A stretch of DNA of 64,000 nucleotides from Mytilus edulis (GCF_963676685.1 NC_092346.1:73175821-73239820); one strand, 5' to 3'. Positions 25,349-39,765 are shown, numbered from the stretch's first letter. The notes: generated by a model not told the origin, from the sequence alone. A program made the numbers and translations.

Positions 25349-25654
25349 CAAAGGTTTTCCGTACAAAAAGCCAACAGTTAGATGTTAGCATCGAAGCAAT
25401 ATTTTTAACTCGCATAGTTTGGTGAATTTTACTTGCATTCATAAAAAAAAAAACTTTGAGAAAACGAAGTGACGAATATACTGTTTATCGTGAAAACCCT
25501 CAAGGATCATTTAAGATTCGTAATTCAACCATCAAATAGGATCGGAATATGAAGATTCTCATTCTTTTTCAATATCCGAGTATGCATCTTTATTTTTGAA
25601 ATTCAATATCATCATTAATATAGCTTTTATCTCTAAGAATATCTATTATACAGA

Positions 25655-25960
25655 TATAAGATGCGGTATCAGTACCAATGAGACAATTCTCAATTCAATT
25701 AATAATTTAGTTTAAAAGTAAACCATCATAGGCCAAAGTGCGGTCTTGAACACGGAGCATAGCTCACGAACTGCTAGCTATAAAGAGCCCAAATAATGAC
25801 GGAAAAATATTCATGAATTTAGACAAATATGGAGACAAATTTTGTTTTGCTTTTTTTATTGTTATACACTCTATAGTGATATGGAGATGTGGTATGTTTT
25901 CAATAATACAATTATAGGCCATGACCATCAACAATGAGCAAAATTCATAAACGCCATTTC
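25655..25960 (+). repeat. R1 repeat copies downstream of the lectin-protease gene
   Basis: Two diverged partial R1 segments ('agatgcggtatcagtaccaa' and 'ggagatgtggtatg'). No gene is seen in 25349-26330 beyond these. No clear AATAAA poly(A) signal was found near the stop at 25348. Confidence 0.5.
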
Positions 25961-26335
25961 AATTGTTTCTATCCAATGTAGCCTTGAAAATCCAAGGGAC
26001 AGTGATTATTGTCCTGTTCGTGGTAACTAGTTTCAATGAGAATCGCTTAAAACAAATTTATACGACAAATGAGATAATTTCTTCTTCCCTATCGTGCATT
26101 TTCCATTTTTAAGTAGTAACATTCCAGCAGCTTAGGGTTAGCATTTCCTATCTAATTTCCTTGATAGAGTGTTGCTGCTCACAAGGAATCTATTAAACTA
26201 AGAGTTCAAGTGGAGAAATTGAAATCATCCCTTCGTTAATTTTACAGACGCCATCATGAGTTGGTTGACCATTATGAAATATCTGTTTTTCACAGATGAG
26301 GACGGATACGATCCAATTGTCTTATCTATAATGCC

Positions 26336-26575
26336 AAAAGGGGCCGAGTGGTCAAAGTAGTTACTACTGTAACCACTAGCCAGTCAACACTGAGGTTGGG
26401 AGTTCGAACCCCAATCTTAATTAATTAGGATTATCAGTTTTCCTATCGTATGTCGGTGGTTTTCCCCGGGCACTCCGGCTTCCTCCACCAATAAAAACTG
26501 TCCGCTACGAAATAGCCTAAATGCGGTGCTTAAAATAGGCGTTAAAACACAAAAAATCAAAAAATCTATCTACAA
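26336..26575 (+). mobile_element. tRNA-derived SINE (bivalve type)
   Basis: The head has an A box (GGCCGAGTGGTC) and a B box (GAGTTCGAACCCC). The body carries 'ggttttccccgggcactccg', the conserved central domain I associate with MetaSINE-type molluscan SINEs, and an A-rich tail. The head does not fold into a full tRNA cloverleaf. A diverged second copy is at 41866-42040. Confidence 0.7.
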
Positions 26576-26579
26576 TCCT

Positions 26580-27180
26580 ATCTTGTTTCCCCCGAATGTG
26601 ACCTTCAAAAGAGACATTTTATCGTGTTTGTACTAGGATGAGAAACACAATGGTTACTCCATATAGAGCAAGATCTGCTTACCCTTCATGTGCATATGAG
26701 AACATCCCAGTAATGTTAGGTTTGTGTTGCTCAGTCTTTAGTTTTATATGTTGTGTTTCTGCACTGCTATTTGTCTGTTTGTTTGTCTTTTTCATTTTTA
26801 GTCATGGCGTTGTCAGTTTATTTTCGATTTCATAAGTACGAGTATCCCTTTAGTATCTTTTGTCTCTCTTCCAAATTGCGCAAACATGTTACCCAGACAC
26901 ATTCTTCAATATGTCTTTTTCAAGTCAGAAGCTTGTAATTTAATAGTTAACGTTTGCTGATGTATATCTTTTGTATTATTGCCTGTTGTTTACTTCATTA
27001 ATCAGGCCGTGAGTTTTCTAGGTTGAATTTTTTTACATTATGCATGTCACGGCTTTTTATAGCTTGCTGTGCAGTACAGTTTTTCCTCATTGTTGAAAGC
27101 CATACGGAACATACAGCTGGTTACTTCAATGCAATTAAGTCTTTGTTGGAAAGTTGTCTCATTGACAATGGTATCTTATT
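26580..27180. repeat. R2 copy (+) followed by R1 copy (-)
   Basis: R2 occupies about 26580-26890. An inverted R1 piece occupies about 27050-27177 ('agttgtctcattgacaatgg'). The order resembles compound or inverted insertions of one retroelement family. Confidence 0.5.
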
Positions 27181-28180
27181 TTTATATTTAGACCTATACT
27201 CTGAGTCATCTAATTGTTACAAGACATTTCATTGTCTATAGCTTTCATCCAAATGCTTAGATAATGATTTCGAATTCTGATATTGCATTTCAAATCAAGA
27301 AAATCTAAATAAGACATAAATCATAAAAATTTCATGTTTTGAAATTGAAATTGAAAAAATCGGTCCTGATCGAACGTCGAATCTCAAATGATACTTGTGG
27401 TCTTTCGTAATAAGGTCAGTAACTCAAACAATATCAAAGGTAGCAGGATTTTCCTGACGTTCAACTACAAAACCAAACATAGTTTTATTCCACCGTATGG
27501 ACAAATGCTGGACATGACTTTTTTGATGATAGAAGACCAATGTTTTTTTTCTTCATCATATCGTATAGGTTATTCCCAAATAAGGTCAAACAAATATGAA
27601 AGAAGTATGGTTGATTTTTTAATACAATAAATAACTTTTTCACTATCTTATTATATTTTGTTTTATATATTGAGTACGATAAAAAGGAATCGTTTCCCTT
27701 TTTGTTTCGATCAATTGCTCAAAATCACAAAGTTCTGGAAACAAGTTGGGATTTGGATATTAAATGTTTATTGTAAAAGAGAGGCGAAAGATATCTAAGG
27801 AACATTTAAACTCAGAAGTCGAAAACAAACTGACAATTACAAGGCAAATAACGATGAAAGGACAAACAGCAGTACACATAAAACTTCATAGAACTCAAAT
27901 AAAAGAATGAGCAACTCGAATCCCAATTGAGGAAGGAAGGGGGGGGTTAAGGTGCTCCGGAAAAGTAAGCAGACCTTACACCACATATGATAACCGTTGT
28001 GTCACTCATATAAAATATGTTGATAAGTTATATCAAGTGATTAGGCATCTTGTAATAGCGGACTGGTAATCGACTCTTATCTTACCCTAAGACATCACTA
28101 AATTAAAATACAATAACCGATATAAACCAACACTGACTCCTCCGAAAAAAGAATTACAACAAACAAGCAAACACTAAAGA
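27181..28180. other. Non-coding stretch with an inverted R2 copy
   Basis: About 27775-28060 is R2 in reverse ('gagaggcgaaagatatc', 'gtaagcagacc'). The rest is AT-rich with no supported gene. Confidence 0.5.
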
Positions 28181-29130
28181 GTGCACATGCTGATTGTCAA
28201 AGCTGCTTTACTGACCCTACTTGATAAAATTTTGAAGAGTAACTTTGAAATCAAAGGTTTCACTACAAGTATCACATAAACTTAACATTATCAATGATTC
28301 ATGAAAATGAATTCAATGTTAGACAAATAAAAACGCCTTTGATCATTCCATGCACCAACTATAGTTGAACTCTTACTCGTCATATCCAGGAAACATCGAC
28401 CAATGATCCATGAATAATGAAGCTAAGTTCAGATGAACCTGCCAGTTAGACATGAACACATCACAATTGTTCAATGGAACATATATAGTTGACCTATTGC
28501 TTACAGTATTTGAGAAAAAGAATGAACTAGGAAACTTAACATTGACTGATGACCATGAAAATGAAGTCAAGGTCAGATGTCCAACAGACATGTGTACCAT
28601 ACAATCATTCCATCTACAAAATATAAATATCTTGCTCATAGCTTTAATTTCCTAGAATGAGATCAAACACTTAAACTTAACATTGGCCAATGTACCTTAA
28701 ATATCATGGTCAAATGAACCGGACACCTTACAGTCATTTTATATACCAAATATTATAGTTGACCATTTACTATAGTATTTAAAAAAAAGACCAAAACATT
28801 TTTTTTTTACATCCAATGAACCATGAAAATGAGGTCCCGGTCATAAATATATCCCCTACCAGACATGCATGTACATCTTAAAATCAAACCATGCAGTAAA
28901 TATAGATGGCAAGTTCCTGACAGACATTGGGACCTAGCAAGTTACCAATATACCAAATGCAGTTATCCTATTACTCACAATAGGTAAGTAATTCACTTGA
29001 CAATGCATTTATTTTTCAAATCAGTTGCTGAACCATAAAAATTAAGTCAAGTATAAAGAACATATGACCCGAAACTTCCTAAAAAAGGTATTTGTATACA
29101 AAGTATGAACCTATCGGGTCTTCTTCCCAC
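28180..29130. repeat. Degenerate tandem repeat, about 140-bp unit
   Basis: Repeated blocks contain 'ccatgaaaatgaagtcaagg' or variants, then 'cattccat', 'atatagttgacc' and 'cttaacattgacc'. About five to six diverged units. A related array lies at 57550-57960. Open frames on both strands here are repeat-derived. Confidence 0.6.
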
Positions 29131-29717
29131 TGAAATATAAAGCTTTATACAGATAATTTACAATGACAACATAATAATAATTCTTATGGCTCGCATTCAG
29201 CTACGTTGGTCTCAGGCGGCATAAAACAAACAACACAAAGTTACATTGTCTATATCATTGTCAGTGGTGTCTTATATATTCATTATTTGGAGAATTTGGC
29301 ATTGACTTACTTTTGAAAAGTTTTGTTTTACTTAATCACCATTTTGTAGAATCTGAACAAATTACACCTATGATATATTGTACAGACACTTCTTTATCAA
29401 AGGCTGTATGTTGCCCTGTATATATATTTTTGTTATATGTGAAGCTGATGCATATCCAACTTTTCCTATTATTCATATAACCAATCATTTAGAAAATTAT
29501 TAAAACAAACCAAACAGTTGTGATTAGTTTTATTTTTTTTGCTGCTTTGCAATATGCATAGTAAATTATAATTAAACATTTAAAAATGTATAAAAGTATA
29601 AAAATATAAATCAAATATCACAGTATATGTACTATCATTGCACTTAGCCCTTGGTATAAATCACATTACAGTCTAATGAATGAGCCCTCTATGTTTCACA
29701 TATTCAACAAAAACATT

Positions 29718-32700
29718 TTAACAGCAATCAGATTTAATCTTTGATTTTTTATTATCCTTTTCGAATGAGTCATCAAAGGTGTTTTGATTTTGTTGGTTAA
29801 ACAAGCTAATATGTTCATCTGGTTGTTGACTCTCTGTTGGAAGCTTTAGGATATAGTCAATGAGGAAATTCATAGCATCATCTAAAAAATAAAATAAATA
29901 GAAATAGATGCAATAGTTCTCCTAATCATTTTTTATACAGTAAGCTTTCTGTATGTACAGATCTTATAACAAAAATAACAGCTTGTCCAATTTAGGATTC
30001 TTCTTCTTTATGTAGATCCCTCCAGCGTTGGGTGCTAGATGTGTTCCCTTAACGGACTAGTTTTTAAAATGTTAACATATTCACAAATTATTCCAAATTT
30101 AAAATGTTGAAAAGAAATCCTCCACCAGAACGTTGCACATGCACAAAATTTATTTACAGAAATGTACGTATTATATACACGAATAACCCATACGTTGATT
30201 ACTAATCTTATTATACTTTCAAATGTTAAACAATTTAGGTTTAAAAATCGTACTAAAGACTTTATATTTCTTTGTTGTAATGATGACTTTAAAAGTTGAC
30301 AAGAAAACTATATGAATTAAATTTTTGTTTTGTTTAATTTCTTTATTTTTTGTTAATCAAATACTAGTATAAAAATAAGATATAATTGTTAGCCAATCAC
30401 AAAGCTGTTTATATCATGCTATAATTCTAAAAACTAAAGTCACTGAAGATTATTCAACAGTTTCCTTGAAATACATTCAATAACAAACATGCATCTATGT
30501 AAATAGAGTTCAGACTTTTATATAAATCTACTTTTGGCAAAAAAACAAACCTCATGAGTAAGCTCTTTTATACTGTAAAACAAATCACAAAGAAAATAGG
30601 TTTCTCATCTATATTTGATTTGAATTTCAAACATAAATTTTGTTTAAGGTGGTACCTAACACTACAGGGAGAAAACTCTGTAAAGTCAGCTAAAAGTCTT
30701 AATTACGTTGTGTTGTGAAAGGAATATTAAGCTTCTCAACGATCAAAATTGGTGGTTGTCAAATTGCTATATAACCAGTGTAATTTTTCTGACAAAACGG
30801 TTGGTTCAAAATTTTTTTATTTTTTGTTCAAGGTGGTACCCAACACTTTAACTAAAATTAATTTGGGTCATTTAATTTTCTTAGAATTTTGACAAAGTAT
30901 TTAACCAACTTAAAAATTTGAACCAACTGTTTTATCAGAAAAATTACACTGGTTATATAGCAGTTTGACAAACACTTATTTCGATCATTGAGAAGCTTAA
31001 TATTCCCTTAACAACACAACGTAATTAAAACGTTTAGCTGATTTTACGGAGTTATCTCCCTGTAGTGTTAGGTACCACCTTAAGTAAAATTTTATGAAAA
31101 TTAAACGAGCCAAATTAATTTTAGTGAATGTGTTGGGTACCACCTTAAGACAATAAATATGAACAAAAAGGAAATGAATAGTGGGCTGAAAAAAAATTCA
31201 TTATTTAGAAGTAATCTATTTTATTATCATTCAGAAACTTTTATTTACAGATTGATTGACAGACAGATAATGTAGTGACAGTTTTCAACAAAGATATAAT
31301 TTAAAGGAGCAAAAAAGCTGAGTCAGGCCTTGTTTATCAAAGACCATCAATTATATGTCAAATTAAATTTATGGACATACCATAGATAGCTTTATATGGT
31401 ATCTTGCACATGTAGACAAAACGTGCGTCTGGCGTACTAAATAATAATCCTGGTACCTTTGATAACTGTTGACTCAACTTCCCAAATTATGAAACATTTA
31501 TTCTTTTCTTTGTCAAGTAAGCAGTCATCTTGTTGGTAACTGTACTGGGCAGCTTTTTCTTTATGCATTTTATTTATACAACAAAAAGTCTAAATAGGTA
31601 AAGGGTTAGATTTGTGTGCATTTGAAACCTATTTTTAAAAATAACATTTCTTGAATTTTGCACACTTGTCAATAGCGCCACTGTGAAATCAAAGAAAAGG
31701 GAGGTCCAATATTTTGCTGCTGCTGAATTTAATTTGATAGAAAGAAAATCTTTAAATTTCTTATAAGATTTTTAAGTTTGCAGTTGATTCAAATTAGCTT
31801 ATCAGAGGTAAATATGGTTATTCAAACTTGTTTAAACACCAAGGTCTAGCTAACTATAATACTACTATTTTGAACTCTTATTTATATTTACCTATGTTAA
31901 TATTATTTTTTGCTGATGTTTCAAACCAGTTTACAATGTTATTACTTTGACAGAATTGTGACAGTACTCTGGAATCTACAGTAGCATTCTCCATATCACA
32001 CTGAAAATAAACCAATCAAAACTTTAAACATACTACCTATGTATTTCTCTCTTTTTTTTTTGTCCTGGCCAACCTTTATTAGACTACAATTTTGGGTTTT
32101 TTATTATGAAAATGCTCTTAAGCAATAAGCTTTTGCATAGAAATATTAAAAGCTGTTTCCATTGTACGATTATAGATATAAATAAAAGGAGATACAAAAA
32201 AAACTCATTAAATGAAAAGCCATTTTTTTTCAAAATAGTCAGGTTAGGTTATCACACTTATAATTGGCATTTAGGCATGAACTTCAGGGCTCACGCTACC
32301 AGGCGACTTGGGCGAAGAAGTCGCCTTCCCGACCGTCACTTCGCTTTCCCCGACCCCCAAAAGCGAAAACAAGTCGCCCTGTTCTTGACGGTAGTCGCTT
32401 TCAGTCGCTTCCGTCATCGGACATTTTCAATTTTTACCAAGTTGATGAAACATCAATTTTTTTATTGATAATTAAAGAAATTCAGACATAAACGATTCAT
32501 TATCTTTAAAAAAGAGGTTGAAGCATTGTCTTCGTAGTGTGTAGCAGGTTATTTGATAAAAATACAACTTTTTATCACTTCGTGCATAAATTTTTCTGCA
32601 AGTTCCGGTGCTTGTTACTCGAAAACGTACATCAAACTCAAATTCAGCGGCAACATAAGTTTGTTACTTCATTTAAACGTGATAAAAGTTGCCTCCAGTA

Positions 32701-35700
32701 AATTTTTAATCCATTTATTGCATTAAAAATGTCATGTTCCTTTCCAAATAATTTGTCAAACATCGTTTATTTTTGAAAATTTTCTTGCATTCGTCCGCCA
32801 TTGACCGATTTCTAAACTCCGGATCTGAACCGGACCAGCTATGACCGAAATCCGTACTTTTACAATAATTACTACGGACGCACGGATGGAACAGCTGACA
32901 GAAGAATATTGATCCCAAAGGGGAAAATTACGCATTCCACACGCATTAAGAGATTTTTTGTAACATCTAATTGATTGGTGTATATAATTCCCTATATTTT
33001 TTATGGATTGTTTCAAACTATTGATTAAAGTTGCTTAACTCTGAGACTATTATACTAATATCAATATATTCTGGCCCAGCTTAATAACTTTTATATTTTT
33101 TTTATGAGAAACACTGAATGTCATACACAATATAATTTTTAATTAAATTGTTATTGATATATTATAATTTCTTTACATTTTTTAAAATATTTTTTTTTTT
33201 GTTAGTGCTAGATATTTAGTTGGTAGTTTCTCACAAGAACCTTAGTAAAACTTAAACAACTTTTAATTTCAAATGTTACTTTAATTGTAATTTGTTTTAC
33301 TCAGATATGAATTGAACAATATAAAAAGAACATTATTTACATATGGCCCTTTATACTATTGTAAAATCCAAACATTGTATCGCACCGTGCAAATGAGCAC
33401 TTCTCTTTCAAATCTCACCACTTCTCCCTATCAGTTTCAAAAAGAGAAGTCACTTCTCCCTATAATTCTGAAGTAGTGTGAGCCCTGATGAACACAAAGT
33501 TAGAAACAGATTTGATGACTCCAATAAGAAATTATACAGATGAAGTCTCCATTCTTTGGAGAGCACACTATCATGAGACAACTGAGGTAGTCACAGAATA
33601 TCTTGTCAAACTAAATGAATGTTTAACAAAAAAATAAAAAAATTGAATACCAGTGTACATGATGGTACCGTATAGATGAAACCTTCATCATCAAACAATG
33701 TTATTATTTAAAAAATGCATCTAAAAGATTAACATTGAAAGACACTTAATAGTATGGTTATTGGTAACTATTTAACATAATCATACTTTATTGGCTAATA
33801 AAACCACTGGCACTGGTTCCTGATTGGCCAACATTACTTTGGAATGAACATCATTTAGCCACTGCAAAAAAAGTAGGGAAAATGGGAAATAATAATCATG
33901 TAAAAGCTTTATATATAAATAAATTAAGATTATATTCAAAATACATGTAATGTTTTTAGACTTTTATAACATTTTTTTTAGTTTAAACTGCTATTTCTAT
34001 ATCCAACTATTAAATTTAAATGATGAAAGGCTGCTTGAATATCTTATAACTTAAATGAAACAATATTATTTTAAGTCTTTTAACTTATAATCAATTAAAA
34101 ACATATAATAATCAATAATTGCAGTGGAGTCTTTACTGCAACCTAACATCTCAGACAAAATTATTCTGAAATTATTTTTAAATAACTTTTAGTTATCTCC
34201 TTTGATCTGATATTAAATACTTTTTTTTTAAATTTATTAACAATATTGTTGTAGTGCATCAATTTAGTGAAATAAATGCAAATTAAAAAGTTCCACTAGT
34301 GTTTTCTACATAAGATTTCTACAATATACTGTATTAATTTAGGGACAATCTAATTTGAGTTTAGCTGCAAAACTGTCATGATTTTTGGACAATTTGCAGA
34401 CCAAATTTAGATTTATTAAAATTTCATGACTTAAATATTTTTTTTAAATGTTTGATTTCTTTCCCCTCTGTCCGCTATTTTGGCTTAAAAGACGAAGGAA
34501 TACATTTCTACATTAGGGGATTTTTTTTAAGACTTTTGCCATTTGAGATTTCCCATATACACTGCCTATGGTAACTACATGTATGCTTTAGATTTTCCTT
34601 TGGTTACTATACTCCAATGATAATTTTCAACACTAATGTTTTCTTAATGTTTATCAATTTCACAAACTAAGAAAATGCTTACCTTCAATACAGATTCAAA
34701 TGTGGCTGGTCTGAAATTAGAAGTGTAAGTGAGATAAATAATATGTTTAGGTCAAAGGTCAAATGTAAGTGATCAGTTACAACACTTAAAGGTTAAACAT
34801 CCACCTACTAATAATCCTATAGTATACATTCTGCATCTGTTAAATCTAAACAGTTTTTTTTCAAACAACACTCTGAAAGTCTTTTGTGTTTATGTTTTGT
34901 TAATGCACACCCTGCATCCTCTGCTTTTTTTCAATCAAAATTCATTTTCAAACAATCTTAAAATCAAATCTGTCAAAGACATTCTGTGAGCTTCGTGAAC
35001 TTCTATGTTTTCTCATTTATTCATTGTTTTGGAAATACAAAAAAGAAGATTAGGTATGATTGCCAATGAGACAACCCTCCACAAGAGACCAAATGACACA
35101 GAAATGATCAATTATAGGTCACCATATCAACACTGGGCAAAGCCCATACAGCATATAGTCTGCTAAAAGACTTGTTGATATCTGTTATCACTAAACTGTA
35201 ATTTAATAAGAATATAAACTTTACCTTGTGAGATCAAAAACTATAATAGCTGCTATTCTGAAAAAAAATAAAGGATGTTTTAGAGTTAAATAAAGTTATT
35301 CTGTACCTATAAATGAACTTTTTTTTTAAATTTGTTATTATCTATAACTTCCAATTTACAACATAATATACACAAAAATAATAGCAATATATAATATATA
35401 AATCTATAGATATTATCTAATCAATACATCTTTCAATTAGGAAGCAATATTTTTCTTTTTCAAATATACAAATATGAGCTGAGAGTAAAGCAGCTTGAAC
35501 ACTGGGGAGAGAGGGAGAGAAAATAGAGAGAGAAAGAGAGAATAGTGTGGTGAGTTTTCAATAAAATTCATCTAGACATTGAATTCTATTTTAGTATAGT
35601 AAATACAGCATTTTTATTTATAACATGTATAATATCAAATGTAAAGTATATACATTTTTGTACTTAACTAAGTTATCTATCAAAAATATTCCATTCTCTC

Positions 35701-38384
35701 AGAAACCTATAAATGAACTTATCGGGGCCTTTTATAGCTGACTATGCGGTATGGGCTTTGCTCATTGTTGAAGGCCGTACGGTGACCTATAGTTGTTAAT
35801 GTCTGTGTCATTTGGTCTCTTGTGGACAGTTGTCTAATTGGCAATCATACTATGTCTTCTTTTTTATATGATATATATCTTAAATATCTACTAAAATCCA
35901 ATACATTTCAACATTCCTTTTATAGCTTTATGGTTAAATAAAAAAATAAAAAGAAGTAACCAAGTGTGTTTAATATTATCTGTAAGTGAAGTCTGAAAAC
36001 TTACGCATATTTGTAATAAACTCTTGTCATCTGGCCAAATCTTTCATGTCCAGCAATGTCCCTAAAAAGTGACAAAATAGATTTCAGCATGACACAATAC
36101 ATGTACTAAAATTATAACATACTTTTGATAAAAGATTAATATGCAGCTGTCCAATAGTTGTAGTCAATCTACTAACTGCTCTTTGTGATGGTTCTACATT
36201 TAACATTTTTAATCATTTAGACCACAAAAGCACATTAAATCATTTCTACAAAATTTTATACTTTCTTACCATAACTGAAGGTTGATCTTTGTGCTGTCAT
36301 CCCAGTTCACTGTTTTCAGGGCAAAATCCACTCCAATTGTTAATTTATAATTTGGAGAAAAAACACCTACATATAAAAAAAATGCATATACTAATGAGAT
36401 ACAATGTATTACAATCATGTACAGATTACCTTCAACATATCTTTATATTTGGTTGATGTTGATCAGATACAATGTATTACAATCGTGGTCAATTATTTCG
36501 ATTCTAATAGGTCAAAAACAGCAATTCTTTTGGATTGAAGCACTCTAGGTGAAGGCAAATATTTGCCGTTCCAAAATATAAATGCACTATTCTATTGACA
36601 TAAAAGAACAGATTAAACTGAATTAGTGACATGCTTAAATCATTAACAATAACGCATTAAAATAGATTTAGTTGAATTTAAAAGATAAGTTTACTTAAAT
36701 GTCTTGTATGTATACAAAAAAAAAAGACTTGCAAACACATTTTAGCATCGTTTGTTTACGTTTCCTTGTTGTGATGATTTTTGGTTTCAGAAGCGTGTAT
36801 TTTCCCGTAAAATGCTTATATTCAAACGTCAACGTTCTATGACGTTTGGTAGCTCATTCATAAAAAAATATATGATGTGGGAGTACATTCGGAACTGCCA
36901 ATACCATATATTTATATTTTACCACAGTAGTGTACTCAAAGCGTTTGAAGGAAGTCATGTTAGAATCATATATAGTTTACCTTCAGTGTATCTTCTGATG
37001 ACTGATGTCTTCCCTATAAAAAAATATAAATATCAAACTTTTGCCAAGTTAGTTTTAAAATGTTAAACCTCAATTTATGTTGATAATTTGCATAAATGAA
37101 ATACAGTTTTCTTTTAAATAGATAAGTTTTAAATACAAACTGGTGTTTTGATCTGTTGTAGTCTTTGTTAAATCCTTCCAAAATGGTATATACTTCATGT
37201 GAGGTTGCTGTACGTCTCATTAATAAATATTTTACAGTGAATTTTCAAAATCATTTTTTTTAATCTAAATTAATTATGCATTTAAATGTTCATACACACA
37301 ATTGGCATTAATGTTATTTTTCGTTCTTTAATAGATTTAAGGAAAAACAGTACTGTAGTTGAAGAGTTCCCAACATCAATCGGCAGTTTGATGGTTGCAA
37401 ATGCAGTTTTACTGGCAACACATAATTTTCTTTAGAGGGATATTTAAAAAATTATATGAGATATCTTATAAACTAAATGAACTACTCTTATAAAATATAC
37501 AAGATACATTATAAAGTATATAAAATTCCTTATAAAGTATATAAGATTTCTTATAAAGTATGTAAGATACCTTATAAAGTATATAAGACATATAATCACG
37601 ATCATCATGATTATATAAAAAATGTTTATAAAATATCTTTTAAACTTAACATACTTAAAACATGCTTAAGAAGATAACTTATAAAGTATGAAAAGTGTCT
37701 GGAACATGTTATCTTGCTTAAAACCACATGTTTATCAAAACCCTGGTGAAGTATCAAGGGGAGACAATCTTATACAAGATGTTTTTCAATTAAGTTGAAT
37801 GAGAGTTACCTCCCATTGTACACCTTTTGATTCTTACCAGTAAATCTGATGTACTTAGCAGTATGTTATTAACAGGTGGCATAAGTTAGATTCTGAGTAC
37901 TTATTATTTATATTAAATTATTGGAGAAAAATTATGATCGTTAGTAGTTTTAAAGTGTTAAAGCTATCAAGGGGTATCAAGTCCAATATATCCTGTCCTC
38001 AAGGCGGTCATTCCTCCAACATAGACATTCCCCCCCAACATCGTTCATAGTAGACTATTATGAAATCAACTGGTAGAGAACACTGCAGCTTAAGATTAAG
38101 GACTGCCTTTCATCAGTTTGACTAACCAACCAAGGGTCCATGTTTCTTTGCCATTTGATCTGTTGATTGGGTTTGTTTGGGGTTTTTTTTAATTTCATGA
38201 TATTAGGAAAATTTACAATGAAACCTGTGACCAATAGATTAAACTTATGAATTCGAAAGGAATCAGTAAAATAGATACTAGATTAAGTCTGTATGATTTC
38301 CAACAAAATTCGTTTACCAACACCAAATTCTCCAATAACAAGAATTTTGTACAAATGCTCCTTCGCGGCAGTGGGCGCCGCCAT
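29718..38384 (-). CDS. Rab32/38-family small GTPase (9 exons)
   Basis: Coding exons from 5' to 3': 38384-38318, 37013-36981, 36366-36270, 36061-36005, 35257-35225, 34710-34683, 33861-33787, 32000-31892, 29881-29718. They total 663 nt, giving 220 residues with consistent phases and GT/AG borders. Motifs: P-loop GEFGVGKTS (18-26), Rab32-type switch I TIGVDFALK (43-51), WDIAGHERFG (66-75), NKCD (129-132), ETSAK (157-161), and C-terminal SDCC for double geranylgeranylation. IGVDFALK and WDIAG (rather than WDTAG) are diagnostic of the Rab32/38/29 group, which acts on lysosome-related organelles, mitochondria-associated membranes and endolysosomal traffic. The start is at MAAPTAAKEHLYK; an in-frame upstream Met at 38477 is less family-like. 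His71 replaces the catalytic Gln. It could be a Rab32B-like paralogue; this is uncertain. A possible AATAAA lies at 29534-29529. Confidence 0.88.
30644..31148. mobile_element. TTAA-flanked MITE-like element with interlocked inverted repeats
   Basis: Bounded by TTAAGGTGGTACC at 30644 and GGTACCACCTTAA at 31148. Arm A (30644-30815) has its complement at about 30905-31083, and arm B (30827-30895) has its complement at about 31084-31148, giving order A-B-A'-B'. All four units start with the same AAGGTGGTACC end. TTAA at both ends suggests piggyBac-type target duplication. Lies in the last intron of the Rab32-like gene; no coding capacity. Confidence 0.7.
31395..31480 (+). repeat. Hammerhead-family repeat remnant
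   Basis: Retains the 3' half of the hammerhead segment ('gtagacaaaacgtgcgtctgg', then 'ctggtacctttgataactg'). It lacks the CTGATGA core, so no ribozyme activity is expected. Confidence 0.5.
32285..33487. mobile_element. hAT-like non-autonomous DNA transposon
   Basis: The termini are CAGGGCTCACGCTAC and its near-perfect complement GTAGTGTGAGCCCTG, a hAT-style CAGGG end. It is flanked by atgaactt (32277-32284) and atgaacac (33488-33495), an 8-bp target duplication with two changes, as expected for hAT. The 1.2-kb interior has only short frames without recognisable transposase motifs. Inserted in intron 7 of the Rab32-like gene. Confidence 0.8.
35040..35185 (+). repeat. R1 repeat copy in a Rab32 intron
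   Basis: Contains 'ggtatgattgccaatgagac' and 'gcaaagcccatacagcatat'. Ends about 40 bases before the donor side of exon 5. Confidence 0.55.
35500..35560. repeat. GA-rich microsatellite
   Basis: Imperfect (GA)n tract: 'gagagagggagagaaaatag' followed by further GA repeats. Confidence 0.7.
35715..35870 (-). repeat. R1 repeat copy (inverted)
   Basis: Reverse complement of the R1 consensus: 'cttttatagctgactatgcg', 'cgtacggtgacctatagttg' and 'ggcaatcatac'. Confidence 0.55.
37477..37595 (+). repeat. 21-bp tandem repeat
   Basis: About five units of 'agtatataagattccttataa' with small changes. The repeat stays open in frame as a YKVYKIP heptad, but no coding context is visible. Lies in intron 1 of the Rab32-like gene. 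Confidence 0.7.
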
Positions 38385-39765
38385 TTTATCCTCATGTGAT
38401 ACGAAATAAATCACATGATTTGATAAAGTCATAATACGGAAACACAACTGTCCCATATATATGCCTAGCTGGTACATGTATATATCATAGACTGGTTCGC
38501 CTGTCTAGATAAATGTGCATATTACATATTCCCAGTCTGCATATATCAGACAGGTGCGAGATATATAACAAAACATATCGTATCCCACCTGTTTCATATA
38601 TCAGATTTATAAAGTCCTGATATTCTATTCTTTATGGTTGGAACATAATATAGCGACAGCCGTTATGGGTATGGAGTTGCTGCATACACATATTTCGTTC
38701 CGATATTGGATATGATTGGTTTTTTTTTTACACAAATCTGACAAACCGTAAGTTTTCTGGTTTTGGTCTTTTATAGTTTATTATGCGGTTTAGGTTTCAT
38801 ATAGACGATATTTTTTTTCAAATAAAATTACCGTAAAATCCGACATGTTGTGTACAAGATGCAAACTAAAATGTACAAATAATAATTAGTATAGCTGAGG
38901 GTTTTTGTAAATGTTTTTTTTAACCGGTACCTTTTTGCACCGATGAAACATTTTTTTGTTTAGTATCGTAACCAGGGACTGTCCCTGGCGTTATGTCTTT
39001 AATCAAAATTTATATATATACCTAAACCAGATATGTCTCTGCTTCAACCCATCAATATCATTTAGTGCTATATATTCTCCTTGTCCTTAAACTTCAAATA
39101 AGGACCGTAACCTGAATGGTTTAAATTATTTTTTTGTTCTACTTAATATACTAGTTATTTAATTGCAGCAATCCGGCATGGTCTTGGACAAAAAGACAAG
39201 CCGCGTGTTCGAAAACCAGATCCGATCAACCATATAGTATTTTATTAAAAAGACTGATTATTCCCCATAGAAATAATAATTATATATGGAATATCATTGC
39301 ATTGAAAACGTTCTGGTCTACATTTTTAGTTTTAATTGTCCCTTGACAGATAAAATATGTGCAACTCGGTGGACCTTGGAGTTCCGTTCTTTGATATTTT
39401 TTACTTCGGCATACTCGGACGTTAACAATAAATTTGGTTTGAACATTATACCACACTGGTATTTTTTCAAGTGTTCGTTTTATGCTACAGTTGGCTTACA
39501 CGGTTATCATAAAATTTGCCTTGTGCAGGCTAAATTTAAAACAGTAACTTATTCGCACTTTCTATTCTTAATATTTAAGATCATTTAACCCACCGTGGAT
39601 CGACCTTATATTCTCTCGACCATAAATAGCCTGCGAAGCATAGCGGTTTTAAATAGCTTTTCTCGTATAAACAGTCAATACAAATGAATGATGAATGAAT
39701 AGTACTTTAAACAAGCTGAGAATGCAATTGAATTTTTGAATTACTCTTTTGTAAACCATATAAAT
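38385..39765. other. Intergenic stretch upstream of the Rab32-like gene
   Basis: Contains the 5' flank of the Rab32-like gene. No CpG-rich or TATA-type promoter could be called. No supported gene; the 100-codon frame near 39286-39588 has no motifs. Confidence 0.45.
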